A stretch of 64,000 bases of DNA from Pseudomonas putida (GTDB lineage: Bacteria > Pseudomonadota > Gammaproteobacteria > Pseudomonadales > Pseudomonadaceae). The stretch is taken from assembly GCF_028682455.1 (NCBI RefSeq), contig NZ_JANHLD010000001.1, positions 1,838,001 to 1,902,000 on the forward strand, written 5' to 3'. Below the pieces are notes generated by a model that was not told the DNA's origin, searched no databases, and worked only from the letters and a program-made list of their open reading frames with translations. Position numbers and translations under genes: made by a program. Positions 8,494 to 17,278 of the stretch are shown here, piece by piece. Positions within the stretch are counted from its first letter, which is position 1; each line of letters opens with the position of its first letter.

Positions 8494-10374
8494 TCAGATG
8501 CGGAAACTGCCGACCAGCTGTTTCAGGCGGCTGGCCTGTTGTTCCAGGTCGGCGCAGGCGCGCAGGGTCGATTGCAGGTTTTCGACCCCTTCCTGGTTGA
8601 GCATGTTGATCTCATTGATGTCCATGTTGATCGAGTCGACCACGGCGGTCTGCTCTTCGGTGGCGGTGGCCACCGACTGATTCATGCCGTCGATCTCGCC
8701 GATGCGCACGGTAACGCTGCCCAGGCGCTCGCCGGCCTGGTTGGCGATCTCGACGCTGTCCTGGCTGTGGCGCTGGCTCTGGCCCATGGTGTCGACCGAC
8801 TCGCGGGCCCCGACCTGCAGCTCCTCGATCATGTTCTGCACCTGTTGCGCCGACTCCTGGGTGCGATGGGCCAGGTTGCGTACTTCATCGGCGACCACGG
8901 CAAAGCCACGCCCGGCTTCGCCGGCCCGGGCCGCCTCGATTGCGGCGTTGAGGGCCAGCAGGTTGGTCTGTTGGGAGATGCTGGTGATCACTTCCAGGAT
9001 CTGGCCGATGTTGACGGTCTTGCTGTTGAGCGTCTCGATGTGCGAACTGGAAGTGCAGATCAAATCCGACAGACGGTTCATCGCGGCGATGCTGCGATCG
9101 ACCACCTGCTGGCCTTCCTCGGCCAGGTGACGGGCTGAGCTTGCCTGTTGCGAGGCCTGGGCTGCGTTATGGGCAATTTCCTGGGCAGCGGCACCGAGCT
9201 GGTTGATGGCGGCGGCCACACTGTTGGTGCGGTTGGACTGCTCGTCGGAGTTGACCATCGAGGAGTTGGAGGCGCTGACCACCCGCAGGGCGACTTCGTT
9301 GACCTGCTCGGTGGCCGAGGACACTTCACGGATCGAGCCGTGGATGCGCTCCACAAAACGGTTGAACGCCGTGCCCAGGGTGCCGAACTCGTCATGGTTG
9401 TGGATGGTCAGGCGCTTGGTCAGGTCGCCTTCGCCTTCGGCGATGTCTTCCATGGCGCGGGTCATGGTGTGCAGGGGTTGCAGCAACACGCGGATCAGCA
9501 GGCCGAGCAGGGCGATGATGATCACTACGGCGACCAGGGTGGCGATCACCGCCGAGGTGCGGAACTCGCTGAGCATGGCGTAGGCCTTGCTCTTGTCTAC
9601 GGACAGGCCGATGTACCAGTTGGCCGACGGCAGGCCTTTGACCGGGGCGAAGGTCAGCAGGCGGGTCTCGCCGTTAAGCTGGACCTCGCTCAAGTCCTTG
9701 GTCAGGCGCGGGGTGTTCTGCGGGAACAGGTCCGACAGCGACTTCATCACCAGGTTTTTGTCCGGGTGCACGAGGATCTTGCCCTGGTCGTTGACCAGGA
9801 AGGCGTAGCCCATGCCGCCGAAGTTCAGCGAGTTGATGATTTCGGTCAGGCCGTCCAGGGCCAGGTCGCCGCCTACCACGCCGACGTTGCGTGCGGCGGT
9901 GGCGACCACTGAAATCACCATCTTGCCGGTGCTGACATCAATATAGGGTTCGGTCAGGATCGGCCCGTTGGCGGCCATGCCGTCCTTGTACCAGGGACGA
10001 ACGCGCGGGTCGTAGCCATCGGGCATTTTGGTTTGCGGGCGAATGGTGAAGCCGCCGTTGACGTCACCCAGGTAGATCGTCAGGAAACTTGAAACCAGCG
10101 CTTGCTGGCCGAGCAACGTGCCAATGTGTTCGGCATCAGGGTAGGTGGCAATGTTTTGTGCCACGTTCTGAACCAACAGGATGCGTCCATCAAAAAGATT
10201 CTTGATATTGGTCGAAGTGGTATCGCCCATCTCGGCAAGATAACTTTCCAGATCTTCGCGAATGGCATTACGCTGCAAGAAATCGTTGTACAAAGTAAAG
10301 AGTGTGAACGCGATCATGACGATCAGAGAAGCGGCCAGAAGGATCTTGTGGCTGAATCGGAGGCTTTTGTTCAT
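8494..10374 (-). CDS. methyl-accepting chemotaxis protein with dCache sensor
   Basis: A 626-residue chemoreceptor. It has a TM segment at about 12-30 ([19 protein letters not shown]), a periplasmic dCache domain (about 35-275), a second TM ([20 protein letters not shown]), a HAMP domain, and a cytoplasmic signalling hairpin with the conserved tip [19 protein letters not shown]. The sensor carries RVRPWYKDG, then EPYID and VVGGDLALD, matching the Y/R/W/Y...D pattern of amino-acid-binding dCache domains, so amino acids are likely ligands. There is no CheR/CheB-tethering pentapeptide; it ends LVGSFRI. ATG at 10372-10374 (MNKSLRF) is preferred over a start 15 codons upstream. A FliA-type promoter lies upstream. 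Confidence 0.93.
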   Translation of the reverse strand: MNKSLRFSHKILLAASLIVMIAFTLFTLYNDFLQRNAIREDLESYLAEMGDTTSTNIKNLFDGRILLVQNVAQNIATYPDAEHIGTLLGQQALVSSFLTIYLGDVNGGFTIRPQTKMPDGYDPRVRPWYKDGMAANGPILTEPYIDVSTGKMVISVVATAARNVGVVGGDLALDGLTEIINSLNFGGMGYAFLVNDQGKILVHPDKNLVMKSLSDLFPQNTPRLTKDLSEVQLNGETRLLTFAPVKGLPSANWYIGLSVDKSKAYAMLSEFRTSAVIATLVAVVIIIALLGLLIRVLLQPLHTMTRAMEDIAEGEGDLTKRLTIHNHDEFGTLGTAFNRFVERIHGSIREVSSATEQVNEVALRVVSASNSSMVNSDEQSNRTNSVAAAINQLGAAAQEIAHNAAQASQQASSARHLAEEGQQVVDRSIAAMNRLSDLICTSSSHIETLNSKTVNIGQILEVITSISQQTNLLALNAAIEAARAGEAGRGFAVVADEVRNLAHRTQESAQQVQNMIEELQVGARESVDTMGQSQRHSQDSVEIANQAGERLGSVTVRIGEIDGMNQSVATATEEQTAVVDSINMDINEINMLNQEGVENLQSTLRACADLEQQASRLKQLVGSFRI

Positions 10375-10499
10375 AACGTGTCGGTCCGCTAAGGTTTTGT
10401 TATCCGGGTTCGTTCGCACAAAGAACAGTTTGAAAGCAGTGCAGGTCCCCTTTCCTTGTCGGGCTTATCCTGTCTTTCTGGTGGTCTATCGCTAACTTG

Positions 10500-10526
10500 A
10501 TATCGGCCGATTCGAGCCAAAGCTTA
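10500..10526 (-). promoter_or_regulatory. FliA (sigma-28) type promoter for the chemoreceptor gene
   Basis: On the reverse strand TAAGCTTT (10526-10519), an 11-base spacer and GCCGATAT (10507-10500) match the flagellar sigma consensus TAAAGTTT-N11-GCCGATAA at 13 of 16 positions with exact spacing. It points at the mcp gene, giving a leader of about 120 bases. Co-regulation of chemoreceptors with flagella is established in pseudomonads. Confidence 0.72.
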
Positions 10527-10544
10527 AATAGAGGGTGAAAAAAC

Positions 10545-12023
10545 ATGCCTGACTCTTCGCAGTTCATGCTCGGCGCGGATCTTGCCGGTCAACCGGTGTC
10601 GCAGGCGATGCGCCTGGCCAACCGCCACGGTCTGATCGCCGGGGCTACCGGTACGGGCAAGACCGTGACCCTGCAGCACATGGCCGAGGCCTTCAGTGAC
10701 GCCGGGGTCGCGGTATTCGCCGCCGACGTCAAGGGCGACCTGTGTGGCCTGGGCGCAGTGGGTAACCCGCAGGGCAAGGTGGCCGAGCGCATTGCCGGCA
10801 TGCCCTGGCTTGAGCATCGGCCGCAGGCGTACCCGGTCAGCTTGTGGGACATCCACGGGCAATCCGGTCATCCCTTGCGCACTACCCTCAGCGAAATGGG
10901 CCCTTTATTGCTGGGCAACCTGCTGGAATTGACCGACAGCCAGCAAGCGGCGCTGTATGCCGCCTTCAAGGTGGCCGATCGTGAGGGGTTGCTGCTGCTC
11001 GATATCAAGGACCTCAAGGCGCTGCTTGCCCACCTCAAGGACAACCCGCAATTGTTGGGCGAAGACACTGCCCTGATGACCACCGGCTCCAGCCAGGCGC
11101 TGTTGCGCCGCCTGGCTACCCTGGAGCAGCAGGGCGCCGAGGCGCTGTTCGGCGAGCCGGCGCTGCAACTGGAGGATATCCTGCGCCCGGATGCCGATGG
11201 CCGTGGGCGTATCCACCTGCTCGATGCCAGTCGCCTGGTCCATGAGGCACCGAAGGTGTATGCGACCTTCCTGCTGTGGCTGCTCGCCGAATTGTTCGAG
11301 CAGTTGCCCGAACGCGGTGATGCCGACAAGCCGCTGCTGGCCTTGTTCTTCGATGAAGCGCACCTGCTTTTCAACGGCACGCCCAAGGCGTTGCAGGACC
11401 GCCTGGAGCAGGTGGTGCGGCTGATTCGCTCCAAGGGCGTCGGCGTCTACTTTGTCACCCAGTCACCGAGCGACCTGCCCGATGATGTCCTGGCGCAGTT
11501 GGGCCTGCGAGTGCAGCATGGCCTGCGGGCGTTCACCGCCAAGGAGCAGAAGTCGTTGAAAGCCGTGGCCGACGGTTTTCGTCCCAATCCTGCCTTCGAC
11601 ACCTTGGGCGTACTGACCGAGCTTGGCATCGGTGAAGCGCTGGTGGGCACCCTGCAGGAAAAAGGCACGCCGGGCATGGTCCAGCGGGTGCTGATCGCAC
11701 CGCCGCAATCGCGGATCGGACCTTTGAACGAAGCCGAGCGCGCTGCATTGATCGCGAGTTCTCCGCTGGCCGGGCGCTATGACAAACCGGTGGATCGTGA
11801 GTCGGCCTACGAAATGCTCATGGCACGAAAGGGCGACGCCGTGGCACCCGGACAGGCGCCGGCAGCGGCCGAGGAAAGCCTGGCCGACAAGGCGGGTGAG
11901 TTCCTGCAGAGTGCGGCCGGGCAGGCCATCAAGTCGGCCGTGCGTCAGGCCGCCAATCAGTTCGGGCGCCAGTTGGTACGCGGTTTGATGGGATCACTGC
12001 TGGGTGGCAGCAAGAAACGCTGA
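10545..12023 (+). CDS. HerA-like ATPase (DUF853/YjgR family)
   Basis: A 492-residue P-loop ATPase. The Walker A GATGTGKT is at residues 33-40 after LANRHGLIA, with the FAADVKGDLCGLG segment next. The Walker B region LLALFFDEAHLLF sits near 270, followed by the arginine-rich VRLIRSKGVGVYFVTQSP. This is the YjgR/DUF853 branch of the HerA-FtsK superfamily, whose physiological role is not settled. The C-terminus (SLADKAGEFLQSAAGQAIKSAV) is helical and ends in a Gly/Lys tail. The ATG is preceded by GAGGGTG. It is monocistronic, ended by a terminator shared with pit. Confidence 0.9.
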   Translation: MPDSSQFMLGADLAGQPVSQAMRLANRHGLIAGATGTGKTVTLQHMAEAFSDAGVAVFAADVKGDLCGLGAVGNPQGKVAERIAGMPWLEHRPQAYPVSLWDIHGQSGHPLRTTLSEMGPLLLGNLLELTDSQQAALYAAFKVADREGLLLLDIKDLKALLAHLKDNPQLLGEDTALMTTGSSQALLRRLATLEQQGAEALFGEPALQLEDILRPDADGRGRIHLLDASRLVHEAPKVYATFLLWLLAELFEQLPERGDADKPLLALFFDEAHLLFNGTPKALQDRLEQVVRLIRSKGVGVYFVTQSPSDLPDDVLAQLGLRVQHGLRAFTAKEQKSLKAVADGFRPNPAFDTLGVLTELGIGEALVGTLQEKGTPGMVQRVLIAPPQSRIGPLNEAERAALIASSPLAGRYDKPVDRESAYEMLMARKGDAVAPGQAPAAAEESLADKAGEFLQSAAGQAIKSAVRQAANQFGRQLVRGLMGSLLGGSKKR

Positions 12024-12037
12024 AATGCAGGCATGAA

Positions 12038-12060
12038 AAAGGCGCCTTGAAGGCGCCTTT
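12038..12060. terminator. bidirectional terminator between yjgR-like gene and pit
   Basis: AAAGGCGCC and GGCGCCTTT form a nine-base-pair stem around TTGAA, with an extra A run before it. It sits between the convergent 3' ends of the HerA-like gene (12023) and pit (12077). Confidence 0.8.
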
Positions 12061-12076
12061 CTCAATGCGGGATCGT

Positions 12077-13549
12077 TCAGACGATGAACTTGGTCGCCAG
12101 CCAGAACAAGGCTGCCGAGAGACCCACGGTTGCCGGCAGGGTCAGGACCCAGGCCAGCAGGATGGTGCGCACGGTGCCGCCTTGCAGGCCGCTTTTGTTC
12201 GCAACCATGGTACCGGCGACACCCGACGACAATACGTGGGTGGTCGATACCGGCAGGCTGAAGATGTTCGCCATGCCGATGGCGCACGCCGCGGTGATCT
12301 GGGCCGACATGCCCTGGGCATAGGTCATGCCCTGCTTGCCGATCTTCTCGCCGATGGTCAGCACCACACGCTTCCAGCCCACCATGGTACCCAGGCCCAG
12401 GGCCAGGGCTACCGCCAGGATTACCCAGAACGGTGCGTATTCGGTGGTGGCGGTCAGGTCTTTGCGCAGTTTGTCCAGGTCAGCCTTTTCACGGGCCTGC
12501 AGGCCTGGCAGCTTGCCGACTTTCTTCGCCGTGTCGTCCAGGCAAAGCAGGTAGCGGCGCACTTCAACGCGTTTTTCCGGGGTCAGCGAGCGGTACTCGG
12601 TCACGCCCTTGAGCGATTGCAGCAAGGCGTTGATGGTCGGCTCGGTCTGCTGCGGGTTGCAGCTGAACTACGCGGGCATGGCGCCATCCTGCGCTTTGCC
12701 CAGGGCCAGGAACTCACCCAGGGTCGCTTCATTGCGCTGGTAGAACTGGCTCAGGTGCAAGGTGGCGTCGCGGGTACGCTCGATCTGGTAGGTGGTGCTG
12801 TTGAGGTCCAGAACGAACTGGGCCGGCACGATACCGATCAACACCAGCATGATCAGGCCGATGCCTTTCTGGCCGTCGTTGGAGCCGTGCACGAAGCTTA
12901 CGCCCATTGCCGATATCACCAGAACCAGGCGGTTCCAGAACGGTGGGTGCTTTTTATCGTCCAGCTTGCGGCGCTGCTCCGGCGTCTTGTGCATCTTCGA
13001 CAGCGGGCGCCACCATTTCAGGCCCAGCAGCACCAGTGCCGCGACGGCAAAGCCGGCCATGGGCGAGAGCACCAGGGACATGCCGATGTCGATAGCCTTC
13101 TGCCAGTTGACACCGTCACCCAGGGGAATGTCGCTGATCAGCGCGTTGGCAAGGCCTACACCGAGGATCGAACCGATCAGGGTATGGGAGCTGGAGGCCG
13201 GGATACCGAAGTACCAGGTGCCCAGGTTCCAGGTGATGGCGGCGGCCAGCAAGGAGAAGACCATGGCCAGGCCATGACCGGTGTTCACATTGATCAGCAG
13301 CTCTACCGGCAACAGGTGGACAATGGCATAGGCCACCCCGACACCGCCGAGCAGAACGCCGAGGAAGTTGAACACCCCGGAGAAGAACACCGCCAGGTGC
13401 GGCGGCATGGCTTTGGTATAAATGACTGTAGCTACCGCATTGGCGGTGTCATGAAAGCCATTAATGAACTCGAAGGCGAGTACGAAGGTCAAAGCGAGCA
13501 GCAAGCTCACCAGTACCCAGGCATCAAGTCCGCTGAATAAATCGATCAT
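12077..13549 (-). pseudogene. pit: Pit-family phosphate transporter interrupted by an in-frame amber codon
   Basis: The reverse strand encodes a low-affinity inorganic phosphate (metal-phosphate/H+) symporter of about 490 codons, the usual PitA length. The N-terminal half (MIDLFSGLDAWVLVSLLLAL...GFHDTANAVATVIYTKAM...GSNDGQKGIG) and the C-terminal half (FWVILAVALALGLGTMVGW...IFSLPVSTTHVLSSGVAGT) are both intact and in the same frame. Between them, at 12668-12670, is TAG, giving GAMPA-stop-FSCNPQQTEP. No frameshift is needed; one base change of a sense codon such as CAG or GAG would explain it. The stop falls in the central hydrophilic loop. Unless suppressed, only a 293-residue N-terminal half is made. 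No ATG restart lies near the stop. Confidence 0.85.
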
Positions 13550-13886
13550 GAAGGTTTTCTGACCCGGTCATAAGGGGGCGCGATTATGCCAGAAAACCCT
13601 GCTAATCGATGCACTTGCTGCTGACTGGTCTTCGCTTTCACGGCGTTGCCGCAATGGCGAAAGTGCCGGGAACGATGAGGAAAATACCCCTGAAAATCAG
13701 GAAAAATCCTGAAAATTTAAAGGTTTAGGACTTTTCCTAACGGTCATGAAAAATTCAAACGACCGTATTAAATTTGTGAGATTCCATTACCAGCTGCTGT
13801 AGGCGGTGTAACGATCACCCCTACGAATCCGACCGCGCCGCAGCGTCTGCCGCCTGCATCAGGCAGGCGGCAACGACCGGCGAATG
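13550..13886. promoter_or_regulatory. 337-bp gene-free region upstream of pit with two related dyads
   Basis: No credible gene. The AT-rich middle holds TCAGGA-N4-TCCTGA (13697-13712) and TTAGGA-N4-TCCTAA (13725-13740), two perfect dyads of the same form 28 bases centre to centre, on the 5' side of pit. At the far end, GCCGCCTG/CAGGCGGC (13849-13871) makes a hairpin just past the end of the 66-residue gene, perhaps its terminator, though without a U run. The regulator is unknown. Confidence 0.5.
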
Positions 13887-14087
13887 CTAGCCCTCGTCGG
13901 TCTTCAACTCTTTCTCGATTTTTTGCAATTCCTGGGCAAAGGCCTGGTCGAGAATGCTGGCGCGTTTGCGCCAAGGCTTGCGCTCAGGGTCGGGCTGGGC
14001 GGCATAGGTGGTGACCTCTCCGCCGTAAACTTCCTTGTAACGTTGTTCCTGGCGCTCAAGTTCCGCGCGCAGTTCGTCTTTCGTCAC
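13887..14087 (-). CDS. 66-residue charged helical protein, unknown function
   Basis: Reads [24 protein letters not shown] and ends [11 protein letters not shown]: highly charged and mostly helical, with an N-terminal coiled-coil-like stretch and no membrane segment or cysteine. The start is GTG at 14085-14087 with AGG eight bases upstream. It stands alone between the pit upstream region and the pcaR intergenic region. I recognise it only as a small conserved-looking pseudomonad hypothetical; no function can be assigned. Confidence 0.65.
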   Translation of the reverse strand: MTKDELRAELERQEQRYKEVYGGEVTTYAAQPDPERKPWRKRASILDQAFAQELQKIEKELKTDEG

Positions 14088-14494
14088 AGTGCTACCTGTT
14101 GGTTATGAATAAACTCTGGCGTTAACGCATTAAAGCGGTGCAACAGCACAACTTGCAATGCGGCTACGCTGCCAGAGGGGCATGACTGTCGCAGCAACAG
14201 TAGTTCTGAGTATGCACACAATTATGAACAACAACGTATTCAACCTTGCGGTAATTGCATCGACCCGGTACCGCATTTGTTCAAGCAGGTGTGGATTGGA
14301 TCCGACGAGTGCCTGCGGTGCGGTAGTACGGAGTTCTATTATAGCCTGCAGCTTGAATAACGATGTCAGCCGATAATGGCTGTTTGCTTGTGCCAACAAG
14401 GGCGGCATGTTGTTAAACACTTGTAGAGGCTGGAACGGAGCCGGTCAATCGGCCGCTGCTCCAAGGGTTGCGGTCACGCTGAATCCAGGAGGAG
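14088..14494. other. gene-free stretch upstream of the candidate sRNA
   Basis: About 400 bases without a credible gene. Open frames here lack ribosome sites and familiar sequence. A small dyad CAGCC-N6-GGCTG occurs near 14367-14382, and one AACAACAA stretch near 14225 resembles a single Crc/Hfq motif. I see nothing else I can support. Confidence 0.4.
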
Positions 14495-14585
14495 AAAAAA
14501 CGGCCTCGCTTCGTGGGCAAGGCCGTGCCTGGGACTTCTACGGTGGGTACCTGACCAGTCTCTCCAAGAAGCCACATGGTGGCGG
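14495..14585 (-). ncRNA. candidate ~90-nt small RNA divergent from pcaR
   Basis: On the reverse strand a sigma-70-type promoter is visible: TTGACC (14619-14614), 16 bases, TATACC (14597-14592). About 90 bases on, the hairpin ACGGCCT/AGGCCGT (14526-14500) is followed by six Us (14500-14495), a standard intrinsic terminator. No gene on this strand lies between promoter and terminator. The only ORF (from an ATG at about 14577) has no ribosome site and runs through the terminator. A small 5' hairpin CCAC-CAT-GTGG is also possible. The promoter abuts the PcaR operator at 14622-14651, so PcaR might affect it. I do not recognise a known family. Confidence 0.5.
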
Positions 14586-14619
14586 TAGAAAGGTATAAGC
14601 AATTGAGGGTGGCGGTCAA

Positions 14620-14651
14620 TTGCGATTATCGGTCGTTGGTTCGATAATCGC
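14620..14651 (+). promoter_or_regulatory. pcaR promoter and PcaR operator
   Basis: TTGCGA (14620-14625), a 17-base spacer and GATAAT (14643-14648) form a sigma-70 promoter for pcaR. Superimposed is the dyad CGATTATCG-N10-CGATAATCG (14623-14650), whose arms cover both hexamers. PcaR is known to bind GTTCGATAATCGCAC-like sites over the -35 and -10 elements, so this is an autoregulatory operator. Confidence 0.85.
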
Positions 14652-14679
14652 CCCAGTGACCGTGTTGCCGAGGTGAACC

Positions 14680-15555
14680 ATGACTGAAGAAATACCGCCC
14701 AAAGGGCCCGGATTGAACGATCAGGTGCGCAGTTCGTTTGCGTCGCTGGCGCCGCCCATCGTCGCTTCGCCGGCCAGGCGTATCCAGGCCTTCACCGGTG
14801 ATCCCGACTTCATGACGTCGCTGGCCCGGGGGCTGGCCGTGGTCCAGGCCTTCCAGGAGCGCAAGCGCCACCTGACCATCGCCCAGATCAGCCACCGAAC
14901 CGAAATTCCCCGCGCCGCCGTGCGCCGGTGCCTGCACACCTTGATAAAGCTGGGTTACGCGACCACCGACGGGCGCACTTACTCGCTGTTGCCCAAAGTG
15001 CTGACCCTGGGACATGCCTATTTGTCGTCCACGCCGCTGGCGGTGTCGGCCCAGCCGTACCTGGACCGCATGAGCGACCAGCTGCACGAGGCCTGCAACA
15101 TGGCCACCCTCGAAGGTGACGATATTCTCTACATCGCCCGTTCGGCCACGGTGCAGCGGCTGATTTCCGTCGACCTTTCGGTCGGTGGCCGGCTGCCGGC
15201 CTATTGCACATCCATGGGGCGGATCCTGTTGGCGGCCCTGGACGACGCCACTTTGCATGAATACCTGGAGCACGCCGACCTGCAGGCCAAGACCAGCCGT
15301 ACCATTCGCGACCCGGTGGCATTGCTCGAATGCCTGCAGCAGGTCCGCCAGCAGGGCTGGTGTGTCGTCGACCAGGAGCTGGAGCAAGGCCTGCGCTCGA
15401 TTGCCGTACCGGTCTACGATGCCTCCGGCCAGGTGTTGGCCGCGCTGAACGTCAGCACCCACGCGGGCCGGGTCAGCCGTACCGAGCTTGAACAACGCTT
15501 CTTGCCCATCATGCTGTCGGCCAGCCGTGACCTGAGCGCCCAGTTGTTTGCCTGA
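14680..15555 (+). CDS. pcaR: IclR-family regulator of the beta-ketoadipate pathway
   Basis: Transcription factor that, with beta-ketoadipate, controls the pca regulon and represses itself. The 291-residue protein has an IclR winged helix at about 50-110 (FMTSLARGLAVVQAFQERKRHLTIAQ, then RTEIPRAAVRRCLHTLIKLGY). The effector domain follows, with ATVQRLISVDLSVGGRLPAYCTSMGRILLA and the terminal VAALNVSTHAG. The N-terminal 40 residues are a Pro/Ser-rich extension normal for PcaR. GAGGTG precedes the ATG. It is first in the pca cluster, with its operator immediately upstream and further operators before pcaK and pcaI. Confidence 0.95.
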   Translation: MTEEIPPKGPGLNDQVRSSFASLAPPIVASPARRIQAFTGDPDFMTSLARGLAVVQAFQERKRHLTIAQISHRTEIPRAAVRRCLHTLIKLGYATTDGRTYSLLPKVLTLGHAYLSSTPLAVSAQPYLDRMSDQLHEACNMATLEGDDILYIARSATVQRLISVDLSVGGRLPAYCTSMGRILLAALDDATLHEYLEHADLQAKTSRTIRDPVALLECLQQVRQQGWCVVDQELEQGLRSIAVPVYDASGQVLAALNVSTHAGRVSRTELEQRFLPIMLSASRDLSAQLFA

Positions 15556-15569
15556 AACAGCACTTCCTG

Positions 15570-15601
15570 TTCGATAAACGCACACAGATGCGTTTATCGA
15601 A
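15570..15601 (+). promoter_or_regulatory. PcaR operator upstream of pcaK
   Basis: A perfect 13-base inverted repeat, TTCGATAAACGCA and TGCGTTTATCGAA, separated by six bases. The inner cores CGATAAACG and CGTTTATCG have the same 9-10-9 spacing as the pcaR and pcaI sites. It lies 14 bases past the pcaR stop and about 235 bases before pcaK. Confidence 0.82.
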
Positions 15602-15836
15602 TTGCGCCGGTTCCAGCGTCTTATTAATGTCGCTCGCATCGGTCAGCCTGCCCTGACCGCCCATAATAATGAGCGAGAGGCGAATGCCCCCCATGACCCC
15701 TATCCCTTTCAAGCACCGCCCGCAGTCGTTTCATCGCGAACTGCGCGGCTGACTCGCACTCCTTCAACCGATCCTCACCGTCTGTGCCGTTCACGCGCGC
15801 ACCCGCACACTCGCGCGCTCCTACTGGATAAAAATA

Positions 15837-17183
15837 ATGAACAGTCCCCACGCTGCTGTTGGAAACTGCCTCGATGTGCAGTCCTTCATCAATCAACAAC
15901 CGCTTTCGCGCTATCAATGGCGGGTAGTGATCCTGTGTTTCCTGATTGTCTTCCTCGATGGCCTGGACACCGCAGCGATGGGCTTCATCGCCCCGGCGCT
16001 GTCCCAGGACTGGGGGATTGATCGCGCAAGCCTGGGCCCGGTGATGAGCGCCGCGCTGATCGGCATGGTGTTCGGCGCCCTGGGTTCTGGCCCGCTGGCC
16101 GACCGCTTCGGGCGCAAAGTGGTGCTGGTGGGAGCGGTGGTGCTGTTCGGCGCCTTCAGCCTGGCCTCGGCCTACAGCACCAACGTCGACCAGTTGCTGG
16201 TGCTGCGGTTCCTGACTGGCCTGGGTCTGGGCGCGGGCATGCCCAATGCCACCACGTTGCTGTCCGAGTACACCCCCGAGCGGCACAAGTCGCTGCTGGT
16301 CACCAGCATGTTCTGCGGTTTCAACCTGGGGATGGCCGGTGGTGGTTTCATCTCGGCCAAGCTGATCCCGACCTTCGGCTGGCACAGCCTGCTGCTGATC
16401 GGTGGCGTGCTGCCGCTGATTCTGGCGGTGGTGCTGCTGTTCTGGCTGCCGGAATCGGCGCGCTACCTGGTGGTCCGCAATCGCGGCACCGACAAAGTGC
16501 GCAAGACCCTGGCGCCTATCGAGCCGGGCATCGTCGGCCAGGCCTCGAGCTTCAGCGTGCCGGAACAGAAAACCGTCAAGGCGCGCAATGTGTTCGCGGT
16601 GATTTTCTCGGGAACCTACAGCGTTGGCACCTTGCTGCTGTGGCTGACGTACTTCATGGGCCTGGTGATTGTGTACCTGCTGACCAGCTGGTTACCGACC
16701 CTGATGCGCGACAGTGGCGCGAGCATGGAGCAGGCCGCGTTCATTGGTGCGCTCTTCCAGTTCGGCGGCGTGCTCAGTGCCGTGGCCGTGGGCTGGGCGA
16801 TGGACCGCTACAACCCGCACAAAGTGATCGGCACCTTCTACTTGCTGGCCGGGGTATTTGCCTACGCGGTAGGGCAGAGCCTGGGCAACATCACCTTGCT
16901 GGCGACCCTGGTACTGATTGCCGGTATGTGCGTCAACGGTGCGCAGTCGGCCATGCCGTCGCTCGCTGCACGCTTCTATCCGACACAAGGCCGCGCCACG
17001 GGTGTTTCGTGGATGCTGGGTATTGGTCGCTTCGGCGCCATTCTCGGCGCCTGGATGGGGGCGACGCTGCTGGGCCTGGGCTGGAACTTCGAGCAGGTAC
17101 TCACCGCGCTGGTGATCCCGGCCGGCATTGCCACCGTGGCAGTCATCATCAAAGGCATGGTCAGCCACGCCGACGCCACGTAG
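15837..17183 (+). CDS. pcaK: 4-hydroxybenzoate/protocatechuate transporter
   Basis: MFS aromatic acid:H+ symporter (AAHS family) bringing 4-hydroxybenzoate and protocatechuate into the cell; also a chemotaxis-linked transporter in P. putida. It has 448 residues and twelve TM segments. The AAHS motif FLDGLDTAAMGF (Asp residues in TM1) is present, as are the loop 2-3 motif GPLADRFGRKVV and FWLPESARYLV at the end of the first half. No strong Shine-Dalgarno is seen; instead AAAAATAA (15830-15837), fitting the Crc/Hfq AANAANAA motif, overlaps the start codon. That suggests translational catabolite repression. It is preceded by its own PcaR operator and followed by a REP pair. Confidence 0.95.
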   Translation: MNSPHAAVGNCLDVQSFINQQPLSRYQWRVVILCFLIVFLDGLDTAAMGFIAPALSQDWGIDRASLGPVMSAALIGMVFGALGSGPLADRFGRKVVLVGAVVLFGAFSLASAYSTNVDQLLVLRFLTGLGLGAGMPNATTLLSEYTPERHKSLLVTSMFCGFNLGMAGGGFISAKLIPTFGWHSLLLIGGVLPLILAVVLLFWLPESARYLVVRNRGTDKVRKTLAPIEPGIVGQASSFSVPEQKTVKARNVFAVIFSGTYSVGTLLLWLTYFMGLVIVYLLTSWLPTLMRDSGASMEQAAFIGALFQFGGVLSAVAVGWAMDRYNPHKVIGTFYLLAGVFAYAVGQSLGNITLLATLVLIAGMCVNGAQSAMPSLAARFYPTQGRATGVSWMLGIGRFGAILGAWMGATLLGLGWNFEQVLTALVIPAGIATVAVIIKGMVSHADAT

Positions 17184-17254
17184 GTGGGAGCGGGCCTGCC
17201 CCGCGATTTTGTGCTGGCTCAACCGGCCTCATCGCGGGGCAACCCCGTTCCTGC
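17184..17254. repeat. REP pair (inverted) downstream of pcaK
   Basis: Two Pseudomonas REP units in opposite orientation, GTGGGAGCGGGCCTGCCCCG at 17184 and TCGCGGGGCAACCCCGTTCC at 17232, joined by a short linker. They lie directly after the pcaK stop and before the pcaI operator, so they can separate the two transcription units. Confidence 0.85.
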
Positions 17255-17278
17255 AAGACTTTCTTAGCAAGGCAACAA

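Noticed and set aside
12047..13540. A 497-codon forward open frame opposite pit.
   Set aside because: It is antisense to the conserved Pit sequence and its composition is typical of shadow frames. It does not rescue the pit interruption.
13768..13974. A 68-codon reverse frame beside the 66-residue gene.
   Set aside because: It overlaps the end of the better-supported 66-residue gene in another frame and crosses a hairpin.
14130..14420. A 96-codon reverse frame in the gene-free region before the candidate sRNA.
   Set aside because: No ribosome site, unlike any protein I know, and unusual codon use; probably a chance frame.
14413..14619. A 68-codon reverse frame covering the candidate sRNA.
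   Set aside because: It starts upstream of the predicted transcription start, has no ribosome site and runs through the terminator hairpin.
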